From Bryobacterales bacterium (GTDB lineage: Bacteria > Acidobacteriota > Terriglobia > Bryobacterales > Bryobacteraceae): 64,000 nucleotides of DNA. Within the stretch, counting starts at the first letter, position 1, and every line of letters starts with the position of its first letter. This document shows, one piece after another, positions 18,389 through 27,617 of the stretch. The translations under genes and the position numbers were made by a program. Location of the stretch: contig JADJWL010000005.1 of the NCBI GenBank assembly GCA_016716385.1, positions 372,001 to 436,000 of the forward strand, given 5' to 3'. The notes beneath the pieces were generated by a model, which saw only the letters and a program-made list of their open reading frames with translations, was not told where the DNA came from and did no database searches.

Positions 18389-20089
18389 CTACCTCCGCCG
18401 CAGCAGAAACTTCGGGAAAGTGGGCGGATCCTTCTGGAAGTAGATCCGGTAGCGCCGGAGAAACGCCGGCGGCGGGCACTGTGAGGCGTCGTCCATCAGC
18501 TTCGGCAGGATGCCGTTCACGAAGAACATCTCGTGCTCTTCCTTCTCTTTGGTCAGCACGCCGCCGCGCGGTTCGCAGTCGAAGAAGTCCTTCACCCGCG
18601 AATACGTCCGCGCTGAAATATTCACCCTGCCGGGCTTCCCGCTGGACTCCATCCGCGACGCGAAGTTGACCGTTTCGCCCCACACATCGAACGCGAACTT
18701 CTTGATGCCGACCACGCCCGCGATCACCGGACCAGTGTGCAGGCCCACCCGCGCTTCCCACGGCGTCTCTTCCGTGTGGAGCGCGCGCACTGCTTCCAGG
18801 ATTTCCAACGCCACCAGCACCGCGTCAACCGGGTGCGACGGGCTGCGCACGGGCAGGCCGCCCACCAGCATGTAGCTGTCGCCGATCGTCTTCAGCTTTT
18901 CCAGGCCGTACGACGTCACGATCGAGTCGAACGCCGTGAAATAAGTATGGAGGACGTGGACGAGGTCTTCCGCCGCCAGTCGCTCGGTGGCGCGGGTGAA
19001 ACCGGCAAAGTCGGCGAACAGCAGCGTAACGTCTTCGAAGTACTTGGGGTCGACCGACCCGCGCGAGGCGAGCTCGTCGGCCACAGTGGCGGGCAGGATG
19101 TTGCGCAGCAGATCCTCCGCGACCTTGCGCTGCGTCTCGGCCGCGCCAATCGCCGCCTTGAGTTCTGCGTTCTGGCGGCGCTGCTCGTCCTGCAGCCGCT
19201 TCTTCTCCAGGCACGCGCCGATGCGCGCCCGCAGCAACACCGGGTCGAAGGGCTTTGACAGGTAGTCCTCGGCGCCCATCTCAATGCAGCGCACGACGCT
19301 CTGGATTTCGTCGAGCGCCGAGATCATGATGACCGGGATATCGCGCAGCACGGGGTCGCTCTTGATGGTCTGCAGGACCTGGAAGCCGTCGATCTCCGGC
19401 ATCATGATGTCCAGCAGCACCAGGTCGAATGGCGCCTCACGCAGGGCGTCGAGTGCGGCACGGCCATCGGGCGCTGAGGCGACAAGGTAGCCTTCGCGGG
19501 TCAACCGGCGGCACAGCACGTCGCGGTTCGTTTCGATGTCGTCGACCACGAGCAGTCTCCCGCCGCGCGGGGTCTCGGTCCTGCGCGCCGGCGGGGGATG
19601 AACGGGCGCCGGCGCGGGCGGCGGATCCGCCGGTTTGCCGTTGGACGGAGCCTCGGCGCTCATGATCGTCGTGGCCGTAACCAGTTCGGGCGCGGGTCCA
19701 TCCGCCGCCTCCCGCACCATGCGGCCCAGGCGCTCGACGGCCGCCCGGACCTTGGACAGGTCCTCCCGCATCCCTTCGGGCGCCTGCTTCGCCAGCGCCG
19801 CCAACCGCGCGAGCATCTGCTGCAGGGGTCCCTGGAGGTGCAGTTGGAGGGCGCTCAACTCGGTCTCGCCGATAGCGTTCGAGGCGGGAGCCAGCAGGCT
19901 GTTGATCACTGCCAGCACCTGCTGCCCGTCGTCATGCACGCGGCGCAGGTCCCGCACGATCTCTTCGCGGCCCTCGTCGGCGGCGTCCTCGATCATCATC
20001 TCGCTGTAACCGAGGATGTGATTGACCGGGGTGCGGAGGTTGTGCCGGAGTTCGGACAGATCCTGGTCGCGGATGACGGTGGCGGGCAC
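18389..20089 (-). CDS. HisKA-like + receiver + class III nucleotide cyclase fusion
   Basis: A 566-residue protein. The GTG at 20089 is preferred because GGAGG lies 8 bases upstream and only 4 bases separate it from the previous stop; a longer frame would overlap that gene. Domains: a HisKA-like helical pair with His16 in RHNLRTPVNHILGYSEMM but no kinase ATPase domain, a Pro-rich linker (about 130-175), a receiver (about 180-300; Asp in LVLLDIMMPEIDG, Lys in YLSKPF), a coiled coil, and a class III cyclase (about 340-520; TLLFADFAGFT, KTIGDSYMLVGG, WGETVNFASRMES). It probably makes cAMP or cGMP under phosphorelay control. It is last in the operon with the receiver and kinase. Confidence 0.9.
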   Translation of the reverse strand: MPATVIRDQDLSELRHNLRTPVNHILGYSEMMIEDAADEGREEIVRDLRRVHDDGQQVLAVINSLLAPASNAIGETELSALQLHLQGPLQQMLARLAALAKQAPEGMREDLSKVRAAVERLGRMVREAADGPAPELVTATTIMSAEAPSNGKPADPPPAPAPVHPPPARRTETPRGGRLLVVDDIETNRDVLCRRLTREGYLVASAPDGRAALDALREAPFDLVLLDIMMPEIDGFQVLQTIKSDPVLRDIPVIMISALDEIQSVVRCIEMGAEDYLSKPFDPVLLRARIGACLEKKRLQDEQRRQNAELKAAIGAAETQRKVAEDLLRNILPATVADELASRGSVDPKYFEDVTLLFADFAGFTRATERLAAEDLVHVLHTYFTAFDSIVTSYGLEKLKTIGDSYMLVGGLPVRSPSHPVDAVLVALEILEAVRALHTEETPWEARVGLHTGPVIAGVVGIKKFAFDVWGETVNFASRMESSGKPGRVNISARTYSRVKDFFDCEPRGGVLTKEKEEHEMFFVNGILPKLMDDASQCPPPAFLRRYRIYFQKDPPTFPKFLLRRR

Positions 20090-20093
20090 GGCT

Positions 20094-20474
20094 CTATCCT
20101 CCGCCCGCGCCCTGGCCGAGCAGCGCTTCAATCTTGCCCAGCAGGCGGGGCAGCTCGATCGGCTTGGTGTCGTAGTCGTCGCAGCCGGCGTTGAGCGCCT
20201 TGTCCCGGTCCGTTGCCATTGCGTGCGCCGTCAGGGCGATCACCGGGATCTTCTGCGTCTCCGCGGCGGCCTTGAGCTGTTTAGTCGCTTCCCATCCGTT
20301 TAACACGGGCAGGCTCATGTCCATCAGGATCAGGTCCGGCGTCTCGGACCGGGCCAGCGCCACGCCTTCCCCTCCATCCACGGCAATGATCACTTCATAG
20401 CCGCGCCTCTGCAATCGCCGCGACAACATGTCGCGGTTCATCTCGTTGTCTTCCACCAACAGAATCTTCGCCAT
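20094..20474 (-). CDS. Single-domain response regulator (CheY/DivK-like)
   Basis: A 126-residue stand-alone receiver with KILLVEDNEMNRDMLSRRL, phospho-acceptor Asp in LILMDMSLPVLNG, Thr in IALTAH and Lys in DYDTKPIE. The EDNEMNRDML N-terminus is DivK-like. It lies between the hybrid kinase (10 bases upstream) and the cyclase fusion (4 bases downstream), so it may be a phosphoryl shuttle between them. Confidence 0.92.
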   Translation of the reverse strand: MAKILLVEDNEMNRDMLSRRLQRRGYEVIIAVDGGEGVALARSETPDLILMDMSLPVLNGWEATKQLKAAAETQKIPVIALTAHAMATDRDKALNAGCDDYDTKPIELPRLLGKIEALLGQGAGGG

Positions 20475-20484
20475 GCCGTATTCC

Positions 20485-23400
20485 TTAGCTTCGCACCGGT
20501 AGCCGCGGCTTGTCCTGACCGCCCTTGCGGATGCGGGCCGCCACCAGCCGGCCCGTCTCCGCGAGCAGCTCTTCGGTCTGGTACACGCCCTTCTGCAAGA
20601 CCAGTCCCACCTGACCGTTCAGGCGGAGGCGGTCTTCCGCCGTCAGATCCTTGGCCGTCACGACGATCACGGGGAGGTCGCGCCACTCGTCGCGGCGGCG
20701 CATCTCGGCGAGAAACTCGAAACCGTCCATCTCGGGCATCATCAGGTCCAGCAGCACCAGAGCGACGGAATGCTTTTCCAGAGCGTCGAGGGCGGCGCGC
20801 CCGTGCGGCGCCGTGACGGCTTTCCATCCGGCGCCTTCGAGCAACCGGGCCAGCATCTCGCGGGTCGCCTCGTCGTCTTCGGCCACCAGGACCGTGCGGG
20901 ATTCGGCGTCGCCCGCGAACCGCTTCAGGATGCTGACGAGCCGGTCGCGCTCGATCGGTTTGGTCAGGTAGTCGGCCGCGCCCAGCGAGTACCCCTTGTT
21001 CTGGTCGTCGACGATCGTCAGCATGACCACGGGAATATCGGCCAGATCGGGGTCGGACTTGATGGCCGAAAGGACGGCCCAGCCGTCCAGACCCGGCATC
21101 ATGACGTCGAGCGTGATGGCGTCCGGGTGCAGTTCGCGCGCCTTGCGGATGCCCTCCTCGCCGGAACCGGCGGCTTCCACGCGGAACCCTTCCTTGGCCA
21201 GCGACCGCCGCAGCAGGTCGTGCACGCGGACATCGTCGTCGATCACCAGAACCATACTGGCGCTCTCCAGGGCCGAAGGCATCAGGGACACACCCGCCGG
21301 CTCGCCTCCCGCGGCCGTCTCGCTCACCTTCACCGGCAGCAGGATCGTGAACGTGGAGCCCTCGCCCGGGTGGCTCGTGACCGTGATATCGCCGCCCATC
21401 ATCTGGCAGAAGCGGCGGCTGATGGCCAGCCCCAGTCCGGTCCCGCCGAAGCGCCGGGTCATCGAGGAATCGCCCTGCGAAAATGCTTCGAACAGCCGCG
21501 CCATGTGCTCTTCGGTCATCCCGATGCCGCTGTCGCGGACGCGGAACTCCATCCACTCGCCGCCGTCCCGCAGGTGGCGGCTGACCGACAGGTCGATCTG
21601 GCCGTCATTGGTGAACTTGCAGGCGTTGCTCAACAGATTGAACAGGCTCTGGCGGACCTTCGTGAGGTCCGCCTGCATGAAGCCGAGATCGTCCTCAACG
21701 TGTAGCGCGAACCGGTTGTCGTTCTTGAGCACGAGCGGATGGATGACGTTGACCACGTCCTTCACCATCGGCGCGACGTCGAAGGTCTCCAGGTAGAGTT
21801 CCATCTTGCCGGCCTCGATCTTGGAGATGTCGAGGACGGCGTTGATCAGTTCGAGCAGGTGGCGGCCGGCCGCGTGGATCTTGCCGAGATCCGGCAGGTA
21901 TTCCTCGTGTCCGAGATCCTGCGCCTCCTCCTGGAGCATTTCCGTATACCCGATGATTGCGTTGAGCGGGGTACGCAGTTCGTGGCTCATGTTGGCCAGG
22001 AACTGGCTCTTGGCCTGGTTGGCGGCGTCGGCGGCTTCCTTCTCCCGCTCGAGCTCCATCGCGCGGCGGCGCTCGGTGATGTCGCGCGAGTTGACGATCA
22101 CGCCCTGGACGCTCGGGTCTTGCAGCAGGTTCGTGCTGGTAGCTTCGAGAATGCGCCAGGAGCCGTCTTTGTGCAGAAAGCGGAACTCGACCGGAGCCGA
22201 GGCGGCGCGCTGCGAAGACGGCACGAAGGCCGACGAGAACAGCGGAGCGTCCTGCGGGTGGATGTAGTCGATGAAGCGCTTCCCGAACAGATCGGCCGGA
22301 TCGTAGCCGAGGATGCGCTCGAGCGATGGGCTGCCGTACATCACCATGCCGGCTGCGTCGAGCACCGTGATGATGTCGCTGGCATGCTCGATCAGCGACC
22401 GGAAGTGGCTCTCGCTGCGGCGCAGCGCCTCTTCGGCCTGCTTGAGCCGCTGCTGGCGGGCATCCACCTCGCGCACCATGCGCTGGAAGCCGCGCGCCAA
22501 CTGGCCAAACTCGTCCTGTGCGCCGGCCAGGCGGTCGAGACCGGCCACCTGGTAGTTGTCCGCCTCCACAAAGGCCGCGGCTGTGGTCAGTTGGTTGACC
22601 GGGCCCGTGATGCGGCGCGCCAGGATCGAGACGAGCGTGATCATCAGCAGCAGGGACAGCCCGCCCACCAGGACCGTGTTGAATGCCAGTTCCCGCACCG
22701 GCCGCAGGATCGTTGCTTCGGGGACGTTCAGCGCCACCTTCCAGCCGGTCTTGGACGCGGTCGCCCAGTAGACACGTCGCGGTTCGCCCCGCATGATCAC
22801 GCGCGCGAAGCCTTCCGGCTCGGCGGCGACGTACTTCCCGTCTTCCGGGTTGGTGATTTCTTCGGTAGCGTCTACACCCTGCGCCAGAAGGTCTTCGTTC
22901 GGGTGAGCGATCAGCCGTCCTGCGCGGCTGACGAGAAAGCCGTAGTCGCCCTCATCCTCCGCTTCGGATGCCTTTTCATCGTAGGTGGGCCGTAGCCGGA
23001 TTCCGGCGACGATCGTCCGCAGGCGGTCCAGCGGCACGTCCGTGCCGGCGACTCCCAGCAGCCCGCCGCGTTCATCGTAGACCGGGCGCGAGACACTCAC
23101 CAGCGTGGCGTCCGGACGCCGTGCGTCGAAGAACGGTTCGCTGATGTAGCTCTCGCCTGTCTGCTTGGGGCCGTTGTACCACTCGTACGCGGGCTGGTGG
23201 AAATCGTAGTTCGCTTCCACCGCGCGCGGGGCGCTGAGACGATCCACGCGGAGGTGCGCCATCGGGTCCTGCCAGTCGAGGCGCTCGAACGCGATGTACA
23301 CGGACTGGGCTTCGTCCAGTTGGGCGTTATTGAGTAGGCGGGCGAGGTAGCTGACGGTGTCCCGGCGCGGCTCATCGCCCGCCGATTGCTGGTTGACAGC

Positions 23401-23622
23401 GATCGCATTTGGCAACTCGCCAATGCGGTTGACGAAATCGTCCAGCTTCTCAGTGATGGACTGAACCTGCTTCAGGGCCTCGGCGTTGGTCTGCTGTTCG
23501 ACGATGGCACGGCTGGAGGCATACCCCACCCACACTGTAAGAATCAACAGAGCGCACGTCGCCCCGCCGATGTACAGGTTCAACTTGGCCGACAGGCCCC
23601 GAGGCGCGGGAAACCGCAACAC
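20485..23622 (-). CDS. Membrane hybrid histidine kinase (Cache-HAMP-PAS-HisKA-HATPase-REC-REC)
   Basis: 1045 residues. TM1 is at about 16-34; a dCache-like periplasmic sensor follows (about 40-310, with VSVSRPVYDERGGLLGVAGTD), then TM2 (about 318-338), HAMP, PAS (about 405-520), HisKA with FLANMSHELRTPLNAIIGY, an HATPase domain with NLLSNACKF, DSGIGM and FGGTGLGLAISRRF, and two receivers (TLDVMMPGLDG and LLDLMMPEMDG). The Cache domain usually senses small metabolites such as carboxylates or amino acids; the ligand here is unknown. It heads the three-gene signalling operon. Confidence 0.94.
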   Translation of the reverse strand: MLRFPAPRGLSAKLNLYIGGATCALLILTVWVGYASSRAIVEQQTNAEALKQVQSITEKLDDFVNRIGELPNAIAVNQQSAGDEPRRDTVSYLARLLNNAQLDEAQSVYIAFERLDWQDPMAHLRVDRLSAPRAVEANYDFHQPAYEWYNGPKQTGESYISEPFFDARRPDATLVSVSRPVYDERGGLLGVAGTDVPLDRLRTIVAGIRLRPTYDEKASEAEDEGDYGFLVSRAGRLIAHPNEDLLAQGVDATEEITNPEDGKYVAAEPEGFARVIMRGEPRRVYWATASKTGWKVALNVPEATILRPVRELAFNTVLVGGLSLLLMITLVSILARRITGPVNQLTTAAAFVEADNYQVAGLDRLAGAQDEFGQLARGFQRMVREVDARQQRLKQAEEALRRSESHFRSLIEHASDIITVLDAAGMVMYGSPSLERILGYDPADLFGKRFIDYIHPQDAPLFSSAFVPSSQRAASAPVEFRFLHKDGSWRILEATSTNLLQDPSVQGVIVNSRDITERRRAMELEREKEAADAANQAKSQFLANMSHELRTPLNAIIGYTEMLQEEAQDLGHEEYLPDLGKIHAAGRHLLELINAVLDISKIEAGKMELYLETFDVAPMVKDVVNVIHPLVLKNDNRFALHVEDDLGFMQADLTKVRQSLFNLLSNACKFTNDGQIDLSVSRHLRDGGEWMEFRVRDSGIGMTEEHMARLFEAFSQGDSSMTRRFGGTGLGLAISRRFCQMMGGDITVTSHPGEGSTFTILLPVKVSETAAGGEPAGVSLMPSALESASMVLVIDDDVRVHDLLRRSLAKEGFRVEAAGSGEEGIRKARELHPDAITLDVMMPGLDGWAVLSAIKSDPDLADIPVVMLTIVDDQNKGYSLGAADYLTKPIERDRLVSILKRFAGDAESRTVLVAEDDEATREMLARLLEGAGWKAVTAPHGRAALDALEKHSVALVLLDLMMPEMDGFEFLAEMRRRDEWRDLPVIVVTAKDLTAEDRLRLNGQVGLVLQKGVYQTEELLAETGRLVAARIRKGGQDKPRLPVRS

Positions 23623-23629
23623 TGCGCGT

Positions 23630-24259
23630 CTAGTGTAACAGGATCAGCGGTTTATGTTCCATGGCCGCGAGGCATATATCCAAACCCGATTTGTGCCGGT
23701 GTTGCGATGTCGCTTCGGCCAGCCAGGCGCCGAGGGCGACGGCGAACAGCAGATCGTCGTGGCCGCGGGAGGCGGCGAACGACTGGCTTCCCGACGGGCG
23801 GCAGCGTGCGTGAAACAGTTGGAGTTCAGTCGCCAGGCGCGGAGCAAGCGGCAGTCCGGAAGCGACCTGCAGCCGGCGCGCGCCAAGCAACCCGGCCAGA
23901 CAAGAGACAAGTAGCGCGGACGGCAAGCACAACCGGTCTCCGGTCCGCGTCGCGCGGCGGCCCCGCGTCAGCACGACCGGCAGAACGCGCGACTTGGGCA
24001 AAGCGGCAACCAGCATCTCCGCCACCGCTCTGCCGGCGCCGGAAGCGTCCACAGCCAAAGCATAGCGCCCCCGTAGTGCTTGCGACCGGAAGAGCCGTGC
24101 CACTGTCTCCAGGACCGCGGTATACGGGGTTCCCAGCGGAAACTGGCGCAAGTGGCGGACGCGCCAGACCGCCCCGGGGCTGCCGTCCAGAACCGCCAGC
24201 GCCGAGTGGTCCTGCTCCCGTCCCAGGTCGAGACCCGCGAACAGCATGGGCGTCTTCAT
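23630..24259 (-). CDS. Terminase-like RNase H-fold nuclease (separate gene)
   Basis: 209 residues from the ATG at 24259, which overlaps the upstream ATPase stop as ATGA. The fold and acidic residues match the C-terminal nuclease domain of phage large terminases: Asp in FAGLDLGREQDH, Asp in LAVDASGAGRAVAEML and an Asp pair in GHDDLLFAVALGAWL. In phages this domain is usually fused to the ATPase; here the two are separate coupled genes. There are no portal, capsid or small-terminase genes nearby. It ends 8 bases before the hybrid kinase start. Its cellular role is unknown. Confidence 0.75.
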   Translation of the reverse strand: MKTPMLFAGLDLGREQDHSALAVLDGSPGAVWRVRHLRQFPLGTPYTAVLETVARLFRSQALRGRYALAVDASGAGRAVAEMLVAALPKSRVLPVVLTRGRRATRTGDRLCLPSALLVSCLAGLLGARRLQVASGLPLAPRLATELQLFHARCRPSGSQSFAASRGHDDLLFAVALGAWLAEATSQHRHKSGLDICLAAMEHKPLILLH

Positions 24260-25014
24260 GGCAACTCCAGGGGCGGCACATCGTCGCGAAACGCCCGGAC
24301 GATCCATTCCAGCGGGAACAGGCCGCCGCGCAGATTCGTGAATTCGCAGAGGTACTCCTGGCGGAACCAGGGATCGCCCACCGCTTCACGTTCCTCGCCC
24401 AGAAATTCCGGGGAAAAGCGGGGACAAGCCGTTGCCGGCAGCCGGTACCGCCGCCAGCGGGAGCCGCCGCGCGTCCACTCCCTCCAGAAGAACCCCCGCG
24501 GACCGAACGGCGTGCTCAGCGCGAGGATCGATCCGCCGCCCGCGGTGACCAGAGGCCGCGCGGCCTTGTATGCCGCATCGCTCACCCGTGCCGCCTCGTC
24601 GATCACGAGCAGCGATCCCCGCGGCGCCCCGCGGACGGACGACTCGCTGGCTCCCAGACCGACGACGCGCGCTCCGCCCGGTCCGGACAGCAGCAGCCGC
24701 GTGCTCGCTCCCACCGGCGTCGCCCCGGCGCGAAGCGCGAGATCTTCCACCAGCCGCAGGATCTCCGCCGACTGGCGGGCCGACGGGGTCAGGATCAGCG
24801 TCACGGACTCCGCCGCGCCGGTCACCAGGCGATGCGCGGCCAGCGCCGCGGCCGTCGTGGTCTTCCCCCATTGCCGGCACGCGTTCAGCAGCGTCCGCGA
24901 CTCCGCGTTGCGCAGGATCTCCCGCTGTGCCGCGTCAGGGGCAAAACCGAGGACCCGTTCCGCGAACCGCACCGGATCGGCCGTCTGCCGGCGCACGCCT
25001 AACGTCCACCCCAA
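24256..25014 (-). CDS. Terminase-like ATPase (separate gene)
   Basis: About 252 residues from TTG 25014, or 246 from GTG 24996, which has a better GGGGTGG upstream. It has the large-terminase ATPase motor motifs: an adenine-binding segment (FAPDAAQREILRNAESRTLL), Walker A CRQWGKTT, Walker B LLVIDEAARV, a coupling motif in ILALSTPFGPRGFFW, and PWFRQEYLCEF near the end, which in phage proteins leads into the nuclease. It is coupled by a 4-base overlap to the nuclease gene. A 24-residue frame at 24999-25073 overlaps its start and might be a leader. Confidence 0.78.
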   Translation of the reverse strand: MGWTLGVRRQTADPVRFAERVLGFAPDAAQREILRNAESRTLLNACRQWGKTTTAAALAAHRLVTGAAESVTLILTPSARQSAEILRLVEDLALRAGATPVGASTRLLLSGPGGARVVGLGASESSVRGAPRGSLLVIDEAARVSDAAYKAARPLVTAGGGSILALSTPFGPRGFFWREWTRGGSRWRRYRLPATACPRFSPEFLGEEREAVGDPWFRQEYLCEFTNLRGGLFPLEWIVRAFRDDVPPLELP

Positions 25015-25162
25015 TCGAAGCGAAACCCGCAGCCCGACATGATGACAGGACCCCCCTTGCTCTCCTCCCTCATTGTGTCGGTGCGGGTCAAGCGAAAGGC
25101 CGGTTCGACCGCGACAAAATATTGATAATGAAGGGACAGTCCCGCTGTGACCACTCTGTGGG

Positions 25163-26170
25163 TCAGCGTTTCACGGACGCCGCAAGCCGTGCGATGTGGC
25201 GGTTCATCGGAGCGGCCGGCGCCCCGCCCTCCAGCGCGCCCCACTCGCCCTGCGACGACACCAGAACCAGGCGCAGACTGGGGATCATGACCGCGTTATT
25301 GCCGAAGGCCCCGATGCTCAGGAACGTATCCGCGGGGGCGTCCGGCCAGAGAGTGCGGTCCGGATGCAGGCGGCCCTTCCGGTTGAACCACCAATTGAAG
25401 CCGTAGGCGCCCGCGCCAAATTGCGTGAAGTGGTCGGACCCGCCGCCAAAGGTCCCGATTCCGAGATAGTCATCGGTCTCGGCCGCGGCTGTGTGCGGCA
25501 AATCGAACGGGACCCGTGGCTGCTGATACCGCTCGAAATATGCCCTGGGCACGATCTGCCGCCCGTTCCAAGCCCCTTTTTCCAGCCACATCCAGGCGAT
25601 GCGCGCGAAATCCCGCACCGTGGCGGACAACCGGCGGTTGCGCTCGCGGAAGCGCAGTCCGTCTTCGAGGCCCAGCGCCGCCAGACGCACGTGCGCCGCC
25701 GTCTCCGGCGTTTGCCGGAACACGCGATCAAACAGCGTCTGCTGGTAGAGCTGGATGGCGTAGTCGTTGTACGCCCACGCTGTGCCGGGCGGTTCGGGCC
25801 GCGCATACCCGCTCATCATGTTCGCCAGGTGGGCAAAGGAGATGCTCCGGTCTTTGGGGGCCAGTTGAGGCCAGTACGGGCCGATGGCGGCATCCACACC
25901 CGCCAGCCTGCCCTCTTCGACAGCCAGAAACAGCAGCGTGCTGAGCAGCGGTTTGGCGGAGGAAAAGACGTCGGCGTGTTCGTTCTGCGCACCCCAGGTG
26001 GACGCCACCACACCGTCCCGCACGACGCAGCCCCGGCCGCCGAGCGCTGCCCCAAGGTCGCGCAGCAGCGCGCCATCCAGCCCGAGCGCCGCGGGATCGC
26101 CCGTGCGCCACCCGGCCCCCTGCGCGCGCATGACAGCGGGTGCGGCGATGAGCAGGTCCCGGCGTGTCAT
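25163..26170 (-). CDS. Exported serine hydrolase, beta-lactamase/penicillin-binding fold
   Basis: 335 residues from the ATG at 26170. An N-terminal MTRRDLLIAAPAVM looks like a short Tat signal. The SxxK nucleophile motif is SSAK (in VFSSAKPLLSTLLF) and the second motif is in WAYNDYAIQL. This is the class C beta-lactamase-like superfamily, whose members include esterases and D-aminopeptidases; antibiotic hydrolysis should not be assumed. It is divergent from the ceramidase-like gene, 46 bases away. Confidence 0.82.
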   Translation of the reverse strand: MTRRDLLIAAPAVMRAQGAGWRTGDPAALGLDGALLRDLGAALGGRGCVVRDGVVASTWGAQNEHADVFSSAKPLLSTLLFLAVEEGRLAGVDAAIGPYWPQLAPKDRSISFAHLANMMSGYARPEPPGTAWAYNDYAIQLYQQTLFDRVFRQTPETAAHVRLAALGLEDGLRFRERNRRLSATVRDFARIAWMWLEKGAWNGRQIVPRAYFERYQQPRVPFDLPHTAAAETDDYLGIGTFGGGSDHFTQFGAGAYGFNWWFNRKGRLHPDRTLWPDAPADTFLSIGAFGNNAVMIPSLRLVLVSSQGEWGALEGGAPAAPMNRHIARLAASVKR

Positions 26171-26216
26171 CCCGCGCCAGCGTAGCACACCGGGCTGTGA
26201 GATGATCGTCGGAAAC

Positions 26217-27617
26217 ATGAGATCCACGATCGCCCTGCTGCTTCTCGCCGGCTCGCTGTCCACCGCCGGCGCCGCGTTGCGCGCCGGAGCCGCCGCCGTC
26301 GACATCACGCCGCGCCAGTGGCCGGTCCGCCTCGCCGGAGGCTTTACACCTCCCTGGACCGATAAGGTGCACGACCGGCTGCACGTGCGCACGATCGTCC
26401 TCGACGATGGCCGCACCCGGATCGCCATTGGCGTGGTGGATAGCTGCTACGTGCCCGGCGAGGTCCTCGACGAGGCCAAGGCGCTTGCCCACACCAGAAC
26501 CGGCATCCCCACGAACCGGATGCTGCTTTCGGCGACCCACACGCATTCCGCCCCGTTCGCTCAGCACCTGAACCCTTCGGAGTCCGAGAAGGCCTACACG
26601 CGGCAATTGATCGGAGACATCGCCCAGTCGATCGAGCGGGCCCACGCCGCCCTCGAACCGGCGCAGGTGGCGTGGACCAAGGTCGACATCCCCGATGAAC
26701 TGTTCAACCGGCGCTGGTTCCTGAAGGAAGGCACGATGCCGGTGAATCCGTTCGGCCGCACCGACGACAAGGTCAAGATGAACCCCGGCCGCAACAACCT
26801 GGTGAAGCCCGCCGGAGGGACGGACCCGGAGTTTTCGATCGTTTCCCTGCGTACCGCCGCGGGAAAGCCTCTCGCGGTGCTGGGCAACTACTCTCTGCAC
26901 TACGTCGGCGGCGTCCGCGGCGCGGTTATCTCAGCCGACTACTTCGGCGAGTACGCCCGGCTGGTCGCCGAAAGGCTTGCGCCCGGCGACGCGAAGTTTG
27001 TCGGGATTCTCTCGAACGGCACCAGCGGCGACGTGAACAACAACGACCTCGTCGGTCCACCGGTGCGCCGTGAGCCGTTCGAGAAGATCCGGATCGTCGC
27101 CGAAAAGCTGGCGGCCGCAACGGAGAAGGCTCTCAAAGATCTGCCCCACCGTGGAGACCTGGACCTCGCCATGTCCGAGCGCGTGCTGCCGCTCCAGTGG
27201 CGCAAGCCGGACAAAGAGCACCTGGAATGGGCGAAGCACGCTCTGGATGAGGCGGACCAGTCCAAGCTGCCATCGCTGGCGAAGGCCTACGCGGAACGCG
27301 CCGTACGGCTGCACCAGGGTCCGGACATCGCCAGCGTGAAGCTCCAGACGATTCGCATCGGCACGCTGGGCATTGCCTCCATTCCAGCCGAGGTGTTCAC
27401 CGAAATCGGCCTCGAGATCAAAGAGAAGAGCCCGCTCAAGCCGTCGTTTACGATTGAGCTGGCGAACGGGGCGTTCGGCTACCTGCCGACGCCCGAGCAG
27501 CACGCGCTCGGCGGCTACGAGACCTGGCTCGGCACCAACCGCCTCGAAATCGAAGCGTCGCGCAAGATCGTCTCCGCGCTGCTCGAAATGTTCGACGAGG
27601 TGAAGCCGCGCCGCTAA
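26217..27617 (+). CDS. Exported neutral/alkaline ceramidase-like protein
   Basis: 466 residues with a signal peptide (about 1-20). The mature N-terminus LRAGAAAVDITP is the hallmark of the neutral/alkaline non-lysosomal ceramidase N-terminal domain; SATHTHSAPFAQH provides candidate zinc-binding histidines and ILSNGTSGDVNNND a further family-like motif. It is shorter than true ceramidases, and such short forms in soil bacteria have no known substrate. Its last four bases overlap the end of ssb on the other strand. Confidence 0.8.
   Translation: MRSTIALLLLAGSLSTAGAALRAGAAAVDITPRQWPVRLAGGFTPPWTDKVHDRLHVRTIVLDDGRTRIAIGVVDSCYVPGEVLDEAKALAHTRTGIPTNRMLLSATHTHSAPFAQHLNPSESEKAYTRQLIGDIAQSIERAHAALEPAQVAWTKVDIPDELFNRRWFLKEGTMPVNPFGRTDDKVKMNPGRNNLVKPAGGTDPEFSIVSLRTAAGKPLAVLGNYSLHYVGGVRGAVISADYFGEYARLVAERLAPGDAKFVGILSNGTSGDVNNNDLVGPPVRREPFEKIRIVAEKLAAATEKALKDLPHRGDLDLAMSERVLPLQWRKPDKEHLEWAKHALDEADQSKLPSLAKAYAERAVRLHQGPDIASVKLQTIRIGTLGIASIPAEVFTEIGLEIKEKSPLKPSFTIELANGAFGYLPTPEQHALGGYETWLGTNRLEIEASRKIVSALLEMFDEVKPRR

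Noticed and set aside
20090..20131. Longer start for the cyclase fusion at 20131
   Set aside because: It would overlap the receiver gene, and GGAGG spacing clearly favours GTG 20089.
23630..25014. Prophage
   Set aside because: Apart from the terminase-like pair there are no capsid, portal, tail, lysis or integrase genes and no att-like repeats.
25120..25170. GGGAC-A-GTCCC palindrome and adjoining hairpin after the serine hydrolase
   Set aside because: Could be a terminator, but the arms are imperfect and there is no T-run; too weak to call.
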